From BOG-908 sp963692875 (GTDB taxonomy: Bacteria > Pseudomonadota > Alphaproteobacteria > Acetobacterales > Acetobacteraceae): a stretch of 64,000 bases of DNA. A program made the translations under genes and the position numbers. The notes under the pieces were generated by a model that did not search any database, was not told the origin of the DNA, and was given only the letters and a program-made list of their open reading frames with translations. The stretch spans positions 2,604,001-2,668,000 of the forward strand of contig OZ240673.1 of assembly GCA_965198755.1 (NCBI GenBank), written 5' to 3'. Below are positions 34,600 to 44,130 of the stretch, one piece after another; position 1 is the stretch's first letter; every line of letters begins with the position of its first letter.

Positions 34600-34785
34600 C
34601 TTCGCCGAGCGGCCCTCAGCCGCATTGAATAGAACAGTCGACCATACAATTGCGATCGCGCCACACCATGTTGCGACGCAACAGCCTTCCATCCGGCGCC
34701 GTGCGGTCATAATGGAAGCATGCGGACACGGGCGTGATTGCCAGGCCAGTTCGCTGGATTGCAGAAGCTATGAAGGAACTCGCCG

Positions 34786-36144
34786 ATGCAGGACGTGGCA
34801 TTCGCACCGACTGACGACAGCGCCGCCAGGGCGAGCAACCGACTGCACGAGATCGTCGTCGTCGGCGGCGGTGCGGCGGGCCTGGAGCTGGTCACCAAGC
34901 TGGGCGACACGCTGGGCCGCCGCGGCCAGGCGCGCATCACGCTGGTGGAGAAGTCGCGCACCCACATCTGGAAGCCGCTGCTGCACTCCATCGCCGCCGG
35001 CGGCCTGCGCCGCTCGCAGCACGAGCTGAACTACCTGGCCCAGGCGCGCTGGCACCACTTCACCTGCCGGCTCGGCGCGCTCTCCGCCATCGACCGCGAG
35101 CGCTGCGAGATCCGAATCGACGCCACCATCGACGACGAGGGCCGCGAGGTCACCCCGCCGCGCACCTTCCCGTACGACACGCTGGTCATCGCCGTGGGCT
35201 CGGTCACCAACGATTTTGGCACCCCGGGTGCGGCCGAGTTCGCCGTGCCGCTGGAGACGCCGGAGCAGGCCACCCGCTTCAACAAGCGCATGGTCAACGC
35301 CTGCCTGCGGGCCAACGCGCAGCCCGAGCCGGTGCGCCCCGGCCAGCTGCACGTGGCCATCATCGGCGCGGGTGCGACCGGCACCGAGCTGGCCGCCGAG
35401 CTGCACCGCACGGTGCGCGAAGTGGTGGCCTACGGCATGACCCGCCTGGACCCCGAGCGGGACGTGAAGATCATCCTGATCGAGGCCGCGCCGCGCATCC
35501 TGCCGGCGCTGCCCGAGCGCATGTCGGCCGCCACCGCCGAGCTGCTGGGCAGCCTGCACGTGGAGGTCCGCACCAACGCCCGCGTGGCCGAGGTGCGGGC
35601 CGACTGCGTGGTGCTCTCGGACGGCGAGGTGATCCCGTCCGAACTGGTGGTGTGGTCGGCCGGCGTGAAGGGACCGGACTTCCTGGCGAAGCTGGGCCTG
35701 GAGGTGAACCGCACCAACCAGATCGTGGTGGAGCGCACGCTGCGGACGGTAACCGACCCCGACATCTTCGCCATCGGCGACTGCGCCGCCTGCCCGCGTG
35801 AGGGCTTCCCCGCCGGCGTGCCGCCGCGTGCCCAGGCCGCGCACCAGATGTCCGCCCACATGGTCGAACAGATCAACCGCCGGCTGGACGGCAAGCCGCT
35901 CACGCCGTTCACCTACCGGGATTTCGGCTCGCTGGTTTCGCTGGGGCGTTACAGCACGGTGGGCAACCTGATGGGGTTCGCCGTCGGGCGGAACATGTTC
36001 ATCGAGGGCTACTTCGCGCGGATGATGTACCGGTCACTGTATGCGATGCACCAGGCTTCGCTGCACGGGAAGGGATCTACGCTGTGGCGGATGATCACCA
36101 GCTTCGTGGCGAGGCGGCCGGAGCCGGGGGTGAAGCTGCACTGA
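34786..36144 (+). CDS. ndh: type II NADH dehydrogenase (NDH-2)
   Basis: 452 residues. Two dinucleotide-binding folds are present: FAD at EIVVVGGGAAGLELVTKLGD (about 22-41) and NADH at VAIIGAGATGTELAAELHRT (about 185). The C-terminal motif FAIGDCAACP for FAD and an amphipathic/hydrophobic tail (RNMFIEGYFARMMYRSLYAM) would anchor it to the membrane face. It oxidises NADH and reduces quinone without pumping protons. It is monocistronic. Confidence 0.92.
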   Translation: MQDVAFAPTDDSAARASNRLHEIVVVGGGAAGLELVTKLGDTLGRRGQARITLVEKSRTHIWKPLLHSIAAGGLRRSQHELNYLAQARWHHFTCRLGALSAIDRERCEIRIDATIDDEGREVTPPRTFPYDTLVIAVGSVTNDFGTPGAAEFAVPLETPEQATRFNKRMVNACLRANAQPEPVRPGQLHVAIIGAGATGTELAAELHRTVREVVAYGMTRLDPERDVKIILIEAAPRILPALPERMSAATAELLGSLHVEVRTNARVAEVRADCVVLSDGEVIPSELVVWSAGVKGPDFLAKLGLEVNRTNQIVVERTLRTVTDPDIFAIGDCAACPREGFPAGVPPRAQAAHQMSAHMVEQINRRLDGKPLTPFTYRDFGSLVSLGRYSTVGNLMGFAVGRNMFIEGYFARMMYRSLYAMHQASLHGKGSTLWRMITSFVARRPEPGVKLH

Positions 36145-36290
36145 GGCAAGAAGGCAAGCGCTTCTTTTTCGAGAAGAAGAAGCAAAAAGCTTTTGCGTCC
36201 GCTGTCGCGGTTTTGTCTGGCGAGCGCGCGACAGCGGAAGCAAAAGTTTTTTGGTTCTTTTTTTCAAAAAAGAACCGCTTGCTTGCTTGC
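36145..36290. repeat. nested palindromic repeat, copy 15
   Basis: Full copy between convergent genes, starting a base after the ndh stop and ending where the TAA of the membrane-protein gene begins. GCTT is repeated three times at its right edge. Confidence 0.92.
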
Positions 36291-37913
36291 TTACTTCGGC
36301 ACCCGATCCCGCCTGACGTATAATGGCGGGTTAACGTCAGCGACGTAACTCCGCGCGAGGACATCCTTCAGGCAAGGTATGTAATCCTCCGGCGCGTAGA
36401 GGCCCCACACCACCCACTTGTTGTAGACAATCACCGGCGGTGGCCTTGCTTGCAGCTCCTCGCACAGGTCGCGCGTCCGGCCGAACCAGGGATGGCGCGC
36501 GTAGTCGGCTTCCCAGGGCAGGTAGGCGTGGAACTTGCGGACCGGCAGGAAGCCGGCCGGCAGGTAGAAATCGGGCATATAGGGGATGACCAGCAGCCTC
36601 TCGCCGGGCCGAAGCACCTGTGCGACGCGGGCATAGGTCGGGTCATGCCGGTCCACCTTCAGGAACCGGAGCGGCGCCGCTTCCATCTGCGCGCGCGTTA
36701 TCCCGAACGGCGAGTTGACGGCCTGCCGGTCCACCATCTCGAAAGACGCGAGCAGGGCGAACAGCAGGAACGTGGTCGCCCATGCCGTGCGGGCACCGGG
36801 CGCGGTGGACACGCGGTGCGGCAGCAGCGGCAGCGCAAGCGAGAGCAGCGCCATGCTGCAGACGAGCAGCGTGCCGTCTTGGAATTCGGTCGACCCGCGC
36901 GCGTCCGACAGGGCGACGCCAGCCAGGGCCAGCAGCAACCCTGCAGCGCGCCAGCCGGGGCGGCGCGGCGGCGCGCTCATCCTGGCCGTTGCCAGCACGA
37001 GGCAAGCGGTGACCAGGGCCACGATCGCACCCGAATGCACGAGCCGCCCGGGGTCGGCGGACGGCACCCCGCCAGACACGAAGCTGCGCCAGCCGAAGCC
37101 GATGTAGCGAGCGTAATAGAGCTGGTTGACGATGACGTGGTAGACCAGATAGCCGACGAAATCGGCGTAACGCGCCATCCAGACCGCGACGATGGCCACT
37201 CCGGCGAGACATCCCACCGCCGTGGCGATCAGCACCGGGCCGGTCCGCCGCCCGACAGGACCTGACCGGAGCAGAACCGCCGCGCTGGCGAACAGCAATA
37301 GGACGGTGGGCAGCAGCGCGTAGGCCGCAGCCGCGATCAGCGCCAGGCTCACCCCTGAAGCGGCCGCCTGCCATCGTGAGACGGGGGCGCCGAGCCACGC
37401 CGGCACCACCAGCCACGCCAGCACCACGGTGCACAACAGGCCGCCCAGCAGGTGGTAGTTGACCTCGTTGAGCGCCTGCACCAGCCAGGGCGCGGACAGC
37501 AGACCGAAGAACAGCGCCCCGGCCCACAGGCGAGGGGCGGCGCCGCGCAACGCCGGCGAGGTCACGACGCACGCGCCGGCCAGCAGCGTCGCCAGGCAGA
37601 TCGCCCACCGCGAGTCTAGCGGCTCCTTCCAGCCGAACAGCCAGCCGCCGAGCTGCGCCACCATGAAGGAAAGCGGTCCGTGCGCGTCGATGTAGTCGCG
37701 GTACAGGACGTCGCCGGCCCTGATGGCGCGCGCGCCGAGCAGGTGGCCGCTCTCGTCGCCGAACGCCATGAAGTGGATGCCGTGCACGCAGCGGATGGCG
37801 AACCAAACGAGCGAGAGGGCCAGCAGCACCGCGGCCGGCAGCGCCGGCCTGCCTGCGAACGCGGCGATGGTGCCGCGTCGCCGGGACAGCGGGCGGTCGA
37901 GGGCGGCGCTCAC
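36291..37913 (-). CDS. polytopic membrane protein, GT-C/PMT-like (putative glycosyltransferase)
   Basis: About 540 residues with roughly ten to twelve membrane helices in the first 430 residues and a soluble C-terminal part. The N-terminal loop has GDESGHLLGARAIRAGDVLY followed by RDYIDAHGPLSFMV, a pattern of the PMT/ArnT-like glycosyltransferases that use lipid-linked sugars; acidic residues in that loop are often catalytic. The precise donor and acceptor are unknown. The GTG start at 37913 overlaps the response-regulator stop (GTGA), so it is translationally coupled to that gene, an unusual pairing. Confidence 0.65.
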   Translation of the reverse strand: MSAALDRPLSRRRGTIAAFAGRPALPAAVLLALSLVWFAIRCVHGIHFMAFGDESGHLLGARAIRAGDVLYRDYIDAHGPLSFMVAQLGGWLFGWKEPLDSRWAICLATLLAGACVVTSPALRGAAPRLWAGALFFGLLSAPWLVQALNEVNYHLLGGLLCTVVLAWLVVPAWLGAPVSRWQAAASGVSLALIAAAAYALLPTVLLLFASAAVLLRSGPVGRRTGPVLIATAVGCLAGVAIVAVWMARYADFVGYLVYHVIVNQLYYARYIGFGWRSFVSGGVPSADPGRLVHSGAIVALVTACLVLATARMSAPPRRPGWRAAGLLLALAGVALSDARGSTEFQDGTLLVCSMALLSLALPLLPHRVSTAPGARTAWATTFLLFALLASFEMVDRQAVNSPFGITRAQMEAAPLRFLKVDRHDPTYARVAQVLRPGERLLVIPYMPDFYLPAGFLPVRKFHAYLPWEADYARHPWFGRTRDLCEELQARPPPVIVYNKWVVWGLYAPEDYIPCLKDVLARSYVADVNPPLYVRRDRVPK

Positions 37914-38587
37914 CCCTGCCGTGTCGCGTACAACGCCGCCTGTATCCTGCTGCGCAGGTTCAGCTTGCGCAGGATGGCGGTGACGTGTGCCTTCACCGTG
38001 CTCTCCGAGATTGACAGCTCGTAGGCGATGATCTTGTTGGCCTTGCCGGCGGAGATCATCTCCAGCACGCGGCGCTGCTGGGCCGACAGCGAGGCCACCG
38101 CGGCTGCACGCTCCGGCACGCCGTCCAGCGGCGCCTCTGCCGGCAGGCTGATCTCGCCGGCCAGCACCGCGCACAGCGCCGCCCGCATGCCGTCGCGCGA
38201 CAGCGACTTGGGGATGAAGCCGGCCGCACCGCAGCCCATCGCCTGGTCCACCGTGTCGCGGTCCTCGCGGCCGGAGACGATGACCACCGGGGTCGCCGGC
38301 GCCGAGTTGCGCAGCGCCAGCAGCCCGGCCATCCCGTTCATGCCAGGCATGTTCACGTCCAGCAGCACCAGCTCGAAATCCTGCCCGGCCAACGCCGCCT
38401 GCGCGTCATCCAGGTTGCCGCACTCCACCACGCTGGCGTGCGGCAGGGTGGAGCCCACGATCTGCGCCAGCGCGTCGCGGAACAGCGGGTGGTCGTCGGC
38501 GATCAGCACCGCGGCCGGTCCGGACTCGGCCAGATGGGCCGGGGCATCCGTTGCATTTGCCTGCAGGGCGGCATCCTGTCGTGTCAT
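37910..38587 (-). CDS. LuxR/NarL-family response regulator
   Basis: 225 residues. The receiver domain has acidic pair D31/D32, phosphoacceptor D77 (LLDVNMPGMNG) and K127 (FIPKSLS). A LuxR-type helix-turn-helix follows at about 163-225 (LSAQQRRVLEMISAGKANKI). No histidine kinase gene is in the window, so it is an orphan here. It lies first in a two-gene unit with the GT-C-like membrane protein and may regulate cell-surface functions, which is an inference from coupling only. Confidence 0.88.
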   Translation of the reverse strand: MTRQDAALQANATDAPAHLAESGPAAVLIADDHPLFRDALAQIVGSTLPHASVVECGNLDDAQAALAGQDFELVLLDVNMPGMNGMAGLLALRNSAPATPVVIVSGREDRDTVDQAMGCGAAGFIPKSLSRDGMRAALCAVLAGEISLPAEAPLDGVPERAAAVASLSAQQRRVLEMISAGKANKIIAYELSISESTVKAHVTAILRKLNLRSRIQAALYATRQG

Positions 38588-38649
38588 CCGGCCACGCTAG
38601 CGTCGGGCGAGGCTGCTCGCCAGAGCCTTTCTACCGGGGGCTGACCGGA

Positions 38650-38786
38650 GGAAAGCAAGGCAAGCAGTTCTTTTTTGAAAAAAAGAACCAAAAAACTTTT
38701 AGTCTCTGAGTACACGCTGAGGGAGAGTCCGCGACAGCAGGACCACAAGTTTTTTGCTGCTTTTTTTCAAAAAAGCAGGCCTTGCT
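38650..38786. repeat. nested palindromic repeat, copy 16 (between divergent genes)
   Basis: Left tip GTTC/GAAC, right tip CTGC/GCAG, centre with GAGTACACGCTGAGGGAGAG. It sits upstream of the response regulator (minus) and upstream of the porin (plus). Confidence 0.9.
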
Positions 38787-39068
38787 GCCTCGCCGCGATC
38801 GAGAATCAAAACGATATAGAACCACAACCGTAGCGTGTCAGAACGATGCGGCGCCGGCGGGGCGGCCTCCATCAAAGCCACACTCGAAGTGTGTCCGAAA
38901 AACCTCGTTCGACTAAGGTCTTAGGGGACAGCACCTGGCGTTCGTCCGCAGAGTGCAACGGCCAGATCGGCTGGAACACCTGCCCAGGTACGATTCCACC
39001 TCGATACGGGGCGTTTCGAATATAAAACATGGAGGCTGCGGGAAACGCGGCCCCTCGGGGAACGAACG
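38787..39068. promoter_or_regulatory. porin upstream region
   Basis: About 280 bp containing a short hairpin CACACT-CGA-AGTGTG (38879-38893) and an AT-rich TATAAAAC at about 39020. The latter could be a -10 region for the porin. No matching -35 box or operator could be assigned. Confidence 0.3.
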
Positions 39069-40661
39069 ATGAAGATCACCACCGCAACGCTTGTTGCAGT
39101 ATCGGCAATATTTGTATGCGGCGCCAGCAATGCAATGGCCGACGACTACACCGACCTGCTCGACATCCTGCACGCCCGCGGCAGCCTGTCTGCGAGCGAG
39201 TACAAGACGTTGCTGACCAAGCACCTGCACGGCGGCAGCACCCGCGCCGCGCGGCGCCGCGGCACCGCGACGGCGACGACCACCCAGACGACGGAGACCA
39301 CCGACGCCGAGGCCGAATCCCGTCGCGACGCGCTGGCCGCCGCCGCCAGCGCCGCTTCCGCCCAGGCCTCGATGCAGAAGATGGAGGCGATGCAGCAGCA
39401 GGTCGAATCCGACCCCAGCCTGGCGCACGTGCTGCCCTACAAGCCCGGCAAGGGCGTCGACCTGCAGGTGGGCGCGGTGGACTTCAACATCTCCGCCATC
39501 ATCAACGGCTTCTACACCTACTCCAGCGCCGACAACAAAGCCGCCGGCCCCGGCGGCGGCCTGTCGGACAACAGCGGCTTCGACTCCTCGGCCATCCGCA
39601 ACGGCCTGCTGCCGGGCGCGCTCATCGTCAGTGCCGCGACCAAGCAGGAAGGCTACGACATCTCCGCCGTCATCGGCGTCTACCCCGGCATCAACTCGGC
39701 CTCGGTGGGCGCGCTCAACGCCAACAACGGCGGCAACTCCACCGCGCTGGGCACACCCGGGGCGGACTTTCGCAAGGTATACTTCACGGTCGGCACGCAG
39801 AACTACGGCACCATCAAGATCGGCCGCGACATCGACATCTTCGGCGCCGACGCAATCCTTAATGACGCGACGCTGCTGAGCGTGGGTGCCACCGGCGGCA
39901 ACGCCGACCCGGCCAACACCGCACTGGGCCGCATCGGCTTCGGCTACATCTACACCGACTTCCAGCCGCAGATCAGCTACATCAGCCCGATCTTCGCCGG
40001 CTTCCAGGCCACCATCGGCGCGTTCGAACCGCTCAACGAGTTCGACTTCGCCGGCGACGATCCCTACACCAAGCTGCCGCTGTCCGGCAGCGCCACCGCG
40101 CACAACGTGCCGGAGTTCGAAGGCAAGGTGACCTACGACAAGAAGACCCCGAACTTCTCGGCGCATCTGTGGACCGGCTTCATGACGCAGCCGGAACAGG
40201 GTATCTCGACGACGTCGACGGAAGGCGTCACCGCACAGGGCCGCAGCAGCAAGGTGGCCGCGGCCGGCGAAGTGGGCGGCACGCTCACCTTCGGCCCGGC
40301 GGCGTTGACCGCGTACTACTATTACGGCAGCGGCGTGGGCACCACGGGCAAGTTCTTCGACGGCCTCTCGCCGGAGGGCAGGCTGCGCAACTCCGAAGGC
40401 GGCTACGTCCAGGGCAGCTTCAACGTGCTGAAGAAGCTGAAGCTGGTCGCCAGCTACGGCGAGAGCTCGCTCTATCAGGCGCCCGGCGAGAACGATCCTA
40501 ACCTGGTTCGCCGCAACGAAGCGGAAATCGGCGCGGCGTACTACACGCTGACGGACTGGGTGACGCTGGTGGGCGAGTTCTCGCACCAGGAATCCAAGTC
40601 GCACGGGCCGTTGGAGACGCAGTCCAACGCGTTCACCGCCGGTGGGATATTGTTCTATTAG
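39069..40661 (+). CDS. outer-membrane porin-like protein
   Basis: 530 residues. A Sec signal peptide (ITTATLVAVSAIFVCGASNA then MA) is followed by a short helical or coiled segment rich in Ala and Gln (about 80-120). A beta-barrel of alternating hydrophobic strands ends in GGILFY, with a terminal aromatic residue as needed for BAM recognition. The internal motif RKVYFTVGTQNYGTIKIGRD resembles the porin strand with a Gly-rich constriction loop. It probably allows diffusion of small solutes; substrate selectivity is unknown. Confidence 0.8.
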   Translation: MKITTATLVAVSAIFVCGASNAMADDYTDLLDILHARGSLSASEYKTLLTKHLHGGSTRAARRRGTATATTTQTTETTDAEAESRRDALAAAASAASAQASMQKMEAMQQQVESDPSLAHVLPYKPGKGVDLQVGAVDFNISAIINGFYTYSSADNKAAGPGGGLSDNSGFDSSAIRNGLLPGALIVSAATKQEGYDISAVIGVYPGINSASVGALNANNGGNSTALGTPGADFRKVYFTVGTQNYGTIKIGRDIDIFGADAILNDATLLSVGATGGNADPANTALGRIGFGYIYTDFQPQISYISPIFAGFQATIGAFEPLNEFDFAGDDPYTKLPLSGSATAHNVPEFEGKVTYDKKTPNFSAHLWTGFMTQPEQGISTTSTEGVTAQGRSSKVAAAGEVGGTLTFGPAALTAYYYYGSGVGTTGKFFDGLSPEGRLRNSEGGYVQGSFNVLKKLKLVASYGESSLYQAPGENDPNLVRRNEAEIGAAYYTLTDWVTLVGEFSHQESKSHGPLETQSNAFTAGGILFY

Positions 40662-40770
40662 AGGAAGCAAGACTGTTCTTTTCTGAAAGAAACAAGCGTC
40701 TCTGCTGTCGCGGACATCTCCGCACCGCACGTCTTACGGAACAAGAATTTTTGGTTCTCGTTTCAGTGTT
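40662..40770. repeat. nested palindromic repeat, copy 17 (decayed)
   Basis: Left arm GAAGCAAGACTGTTCTTTTC with TGAAAGAAAC, centre CTCTGCTGTCGCGGACATCT, right arm GAATTTTTGGTTCTCGTTTC. Both hairpin tips are damaged. It lies directly after the porin stop. Confidence 0.7.
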
Positions 40771-40966
40771 TGTTTCAAACATCGGCTTGGTAAGTCAGCT
40801 GGCGTGGTTCCGAGCAACGGAGCGAATCGCCTCGGCGGCGCCATTGGTCCGAGCCGCCGAGGCGATCCTCTTATGGTCAGGAGCACCGGAGCGTCGTGCG
40901 AGTAGCACGCTGTCGCATGAGCAAACCGCGTCAGATGGCTGCCAGGGCGACTTTTCAAACGAAAAC
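40771..40966. other. short gap, nothing recognised
   Basis: Nearly 200 bp between the decayed repeat and the small hypothetical gene. A partial inverted sequence around 40808-40865 (GCGAATCGCCTCGGCGG against GAGCCGCCGAGGCGAT) forms a strong hairpin and could terminate transcription from either side. Confidence 0.35.
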
Positions 40967-41260
40967 CTAAAAAAGCACCGCCTCCACTTGCCGTGCCGCC
41001 TGCACCCCGTGCACCACGCCTTGGCTGTCCCGCAGGTTCTGCAACCGGCTCTGGCATAGCCTGATCAGGCGCAGCGCCGCCTGCCGGCGCTCCCACGGCA
41101 TCGGCTGGCCCAGCAGCGCCATGTCCAGCCCCTTCAGCATGCAGGCGGCAACGTCCACCTGGCCCTGCTCGCAGGCCTGGTCGAACGCCTGCTCGATCTT
41201 GTCGCTCAGCCGGCGCCTGATCTGCCCCCCATCCATACCCAATACCTGATAGGTATTCAT
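40967..41260 (-). CDS. small conserved-looking hypothetical protein
   Basis: 97 residues, helical and charged (GQIRRRLSDKIEQAFDQACE, ERRQAALRLIRLCQSRLQNL). No family is recognised. The ATG at 41260 is preceded by AGGGAGAGCGGGA, a strong ribosome-binding region. The protein ends EAVLF, the same tail the repeats give to the sulfotransferases, because its 3' end runs into a repeat-like GGTGCTTTTTTAGG sequence. It may be a small cytoplasmic regulator or adaptor, but nothing shows this. Confidence 0.6.
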   Translation of the reverse strand: MNTYQVLGMDGGQIRRRLSDKIEQAFDQACEQGQVDVAACMLKGLDMALLGQPMPWERRQAALRLIRLCQSRLQNLRDSQGVVHGVQAARQVEAVLF

Positions 41261-41417
41261 GTCCCGCTCTCCCTGTAAGCGCCTGTGCGCCGCCCCTGCC
41301 CCTGGAATATCCGACGTTCGTGAAAATAACGATAACGCAACGTAAGCGTGGTCGTTCGTTCGCTTTCCAGTGCGAAAGCTGCCCTCCGGGCCGACCCGGA
41401 AAGACGTACCTGTCATA

Positions 41418-41551
41418 GGCAAGCAAGCGGTTCTTCTTTAAAAGAGAAACAAAAAACTTTTGGTTCCTTGGGCGCACGCTGCAGAAACCTCCGCGACAGC
41501 GGGACCAAAAGTTTTTTGCTGCTTTTTTTCAAAAAAGCAGGCTTTGCCTTC
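41418..41551. repeat. nested palindromic repeat, copy 18 (between divergent genes)
   Basis: Left tip partly changed (GTTCTTCTTTAAAAGAGAAAC), centre CTTGGGCGCACGCTGCAG, right tip CTGC/GCAG intact. It lies between the divergent hypothetical and deacetylase genes. Confidence 0.85.
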
Positions 41552-41623
41552 CTCCCTCGGGTATGAGGAGTCACCACACGGGGCCGCAACGCGCGCTCAG
41601 CCTTGCCGGAGTGCGCAGCGAAG

Positions 41624-42631
41624 ATGTTTCCCAACCCTACGCCGGCCAGGCCCATATCGCCGGATCCCGTCTGCGCCCTGGTGGTCGACGCGGAGGAGGA
41701 TTTCGACTGGGACAAGCCGATCGCCCAGACCCGCCACTCCACCGACTGCATGCGCCACGTCACCGACCTGCACGAGGTGGTCGGCGCCTACGGCCTGCGC
41801 CCCACTTACCTGCTGACCTACCCGGTGCTCGACGACGACGAGGCGGTGCAGCTGCTGCGCCGCCAGCTCGCTGCCGGGCGGTGCGACGTTGGCGCCCAGC
41901 TGCACCCCTGGGTCAACCCGCCGCACGCCGAGGTCGGCGAGACCGACCCGCTCGCCGCCTCCTACTCCGGCAACCTCTCCGGCGGGCTGGAGGACCGCAA
42001 GCTGGCCGCCTTGAAGCAGCGCTTTGTCGAGCGGTTCGGCCATCCGCCCACCATCTACCGGGCCGGCCGCTACGGTTTTGGCGCCGGCACCGCCGCATTG
42101 CTGGAACGCCACGGCTTCCTGATCGACACCAGCGTGGCGCCCAGCACCAACACCGCCGAGGAAGGCGGCCCCGACTACAGCGGCTACGACTTCGCCCCGT
42201 TCTGGTTCGGCTGCGACCGCCGGCTACTGGAGGTGCCGCTGTGCCGCAGCATCGTCGGCTGGGGCGGACGCTGGGCGCCTTGCATCCACCGCCGCCTGTC
42301 CGCACCGGCGCTGGCCAGGCTACGCATACCCAGCATCGTCACCCGCATCCGGCTGGCCGAACGCGTCACCCTCTCGCCCGAGGGCAACGACGTGGCGGCC
42401 ATGCTGCGCCTGGTGCGTCACCTGCGCGCGCGCGGCCAGACCGCCTTCGTGCTGAGCTTCCACAGCTCGTCGCTGGCCCCCGGCCGCAACCCCTACGTCC
42501 GCACGCGCGCCGACCTGCACCATTTCTACGACCGGCTGTCCGGCGTGCTGGACGCGATGTCCGGCCGGCTGGGCATCCGCTTCGTCCGCCTGGCCGAGAT
42601 GCCGGGCCTGCTGGGCGCCGCAGCATCGTGA
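41624..42631 (+). CDS. polysaccharide deacetylase-family protein
   Basis: 335 residues from the ATG at 41624; a TTG at 41603 is an alternative. The NodB-like fold has CALVVDAEEDFDWDKPI (the Asp that starts the catalytic motif), the metal-binding type GAQLHPWVNPP, RAGRYGFGAGTAALLERHGF and a late histidine motif FVLSFHSSSLAPG. This resembles WalW-type deacetylases of polysaccharide biosynthesis. It likely removes acetyl groups from a surface glycan, and works beside the glycosyltransferase encoded next. Confidence 0.82.
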   Translation: MFPNPTPARPISPDPVCALVVDAEEDFDWDKPIAQTRHSTDCMRHVTDLHEVVGAYGLRPTYLLTYPVLDDDEAVQLLRRQLAAGRCDVGAQLHPWVNPPHAEVGETDPLAASYSGNLSGGLEDRKLAALKQRFVERFGHPPTIYRAGRYGFGAGTAALLERHGFLIDTSVAPSTNTAEEGGPDYSGYDFAPFWFGCDRRLLEVPLCRSIVGWGGRWAPCIHRRLSAPALARLRIPSIVTRIRLAERVTLSPEGNDVAAMLRLVRHLRARGQTAFVLSFHSSSLAPGRNPYVRTRADLHHFYDRLSGVLDAMSGRLGIRFVRLAEMPGLLGAAAS

Positions 42632-42700
42632 CGGGCGTTCTTACCCGCGCGGCTGGTACCGTAAACCCGAAGCGCTCACCCCTGCACTGGCCGGCAGGGA

Positions 42701-42837
42701 GAAAGCAAGGCCTTCTTTTTCGAGAAAAAGAAGCAAAAAGCTTTTGTCTCTGCTGTCGCGGACTCTCCCGCAGCGTACGCCCAAGGGAACAAAAGTTTTT
42801 TGGTTCTTTCTTTCAAAAAAGAACTGCTTTCTTTCTT
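42701..42837. repeat. nested palindromic repeat, copy 19
   Basis: Full copy: left tip CTTC/GAAG, centre CTGTCGCGGACTCTCCCGCA with CCCAAGGGAAC, right tip GTTC/GAAC. It separates the deacetylase and glycosyltransferase genes, which run in the same direction. Confidence 0.92.
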
Positions 42838-42881
42838 TGGAACCGGTCAACGTCTCGGGCCGCTGGCATGAGAGGCGCCGC

Positions 42882-44096
42882 GTGACCGGCGCCGGCCGCG
42901 TGCTGCTGGTGGCCAACAACTTCCCGCCCGTGCGTGGCGGCTCGGCAGCCGTGTACGCCAGCCTGGCGCGCTGCGCCGGCGGACGCATCATCGTGCTGGC
43001 GCCAAAGGTCGCCTACGCCGACGGCCTGCCGACCATCGGCTGGCGCGAACACGACCGCCGCGCCGCCTACCGCATCGACCGGCTGCACCTGCTGCGCACG
43101 TCGATGCCGCGCATCGTGCCGCGCGGCCTGGACAAGCTCGCCTTCCTGATGCGCGACGCGGCGCTGCGGCTCAGCGTCGCCGCGCACATCGTCGGCACCA
43201 TCCTGGCCGACGGCGTGCGCACCGTCTGCATCGGCGAGCTCTCCGCTAGCGGCTGGATCGCCCACCTGCTGGCCCCCATCCCGGGCGTGCGCACCGTCAC
43301 CTACGTGCACGGCGAGGAGATCACCACGGAGGATTTCTACGACAAGGACCACGCCCGCCTGCACCGCGCGCTGGGGCGGACCGACGCCATCGTGGTCGTC
43401 AGCAGCTTCACCCAGCGCGCCGTGGCCGAGTTGCTGGGCGGCCAGGCGATCGCCAAGACGGTGCTGATCGAGAACGGCGTGGACAACGCCCGCTTCACGC
43501 CAGGCGCCAAGGCGGACGACCTGATCGAGCTGTACGGGCTGCGCGCGCGCTTCGTGTTCGTCTCCGTTTGCCGGCTGCTGGAGAAGAAGGGCGTCGACCA
43601 CGCGTTGCGCGCCTTCGCCCTGCTCCGCGCCACCGCGCCGGAGTGCCGCTTCCTGGTAGTGGGCACCGGCCCCTACCGCGCCGCGCTGGACGCGCTGGTG
43701 GCCGAACTGGACCTGGGCGCGCACGTGGCCTTCGCCGGCCAGGTGGCCGATGCCGACCTGGCCGACCACTACCGGCTGGGCGACGTGTTCGTCATGCCGA
43801 ACCGCGAACTGCCGGACGGCGACACCGAGGGGTTCGGCCTAGTGTTCCTCGAAGCCAATGGCTGCGGCCTGCCGGTGATCGCCGGGCGGGACGGCGGCAG
43901 CACGGACGCGGTCACCGACGGGGTGAACGGGCTGGTGGTGGACGGCCACTCGGTCGCCGCGGTCGCGGCCGCGATGCGGCGGCTGGTGGAAGACGAGGCG
44001 CTGCGCGTCACGCTGGGGCGGCAGGGGCTGGACGTGGCGCGGTCGGCGGGTTGGGAAGACAAGACGCGGGCGTTCCTGGCGGTGTGCGACGGATGA
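42882..44096 (+). CDS. glycosyltransferase family 4 (GT-B fold)
   Basis: 404 residues. The N-terminal GT4-like acceptor domain begins VLLVANNFPPVRGGSAAVYA. The C-terminal GT1-type donor domain has FVFVSVCRLLEKKGVDHALR, VMPNRELPDGDTEGFGLVFL and the EX7E-like EGFGLVFLEANGCGLPVIAG. It transfers a nucleotide-activated sugar to a growing glycan in the cytoplasm. The GTG at 42882 is used, with AGAGG seven bases upstream; in-frame codons further up derive from the repeat. It is functionally linked to the preceding deacetylase. Confidence 0.88.
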   Translation: MTGAGRVLLVANNFPPVRGGSAAVYASLARCAGGRIIVLAPKVAYADGLPTIGWREHDRRAAYRIDRLHLLRTSMPRIVPRGLDKLAFLMRDAALRLSVAAHIVGTILADGVRTVCIGELSASGWIAHLLAPIPGVRTVTYVHGEEITTEDFYDKDHARLHRALGRTDAIVVVSSFTQRAVAELLGGQAIAKTVLIENGVDNARFTPGAKADDLIELYGLRARFVFVSVCRLLEKKGVDHALRAFALLRATAPECRFLVVGTGPYRAALDALVAELDLGAHVAFAGQVADADLADHYRLGDVFVMPNRELPDGDTEGFGLVFLEANGCGLPVIAGRDGGSTDAVTDGVNGLVVDGHSVAAVAAAMRRLVEDEALRVTLGRQGLDVARSAGWEDKTRAFLAVCDG

Positions 44097-44130
44097 GGCC
44101 GGTGGACTTCGCCCTTGAAAGTCCGGCAGT

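Noticed and set aside
40808..40865. Hairpin between porin and small protein as a regulatory RNA
   Set aside because: Strong stem, but no promoter or conserved motif. A simple terminator is a sufficient explanation.
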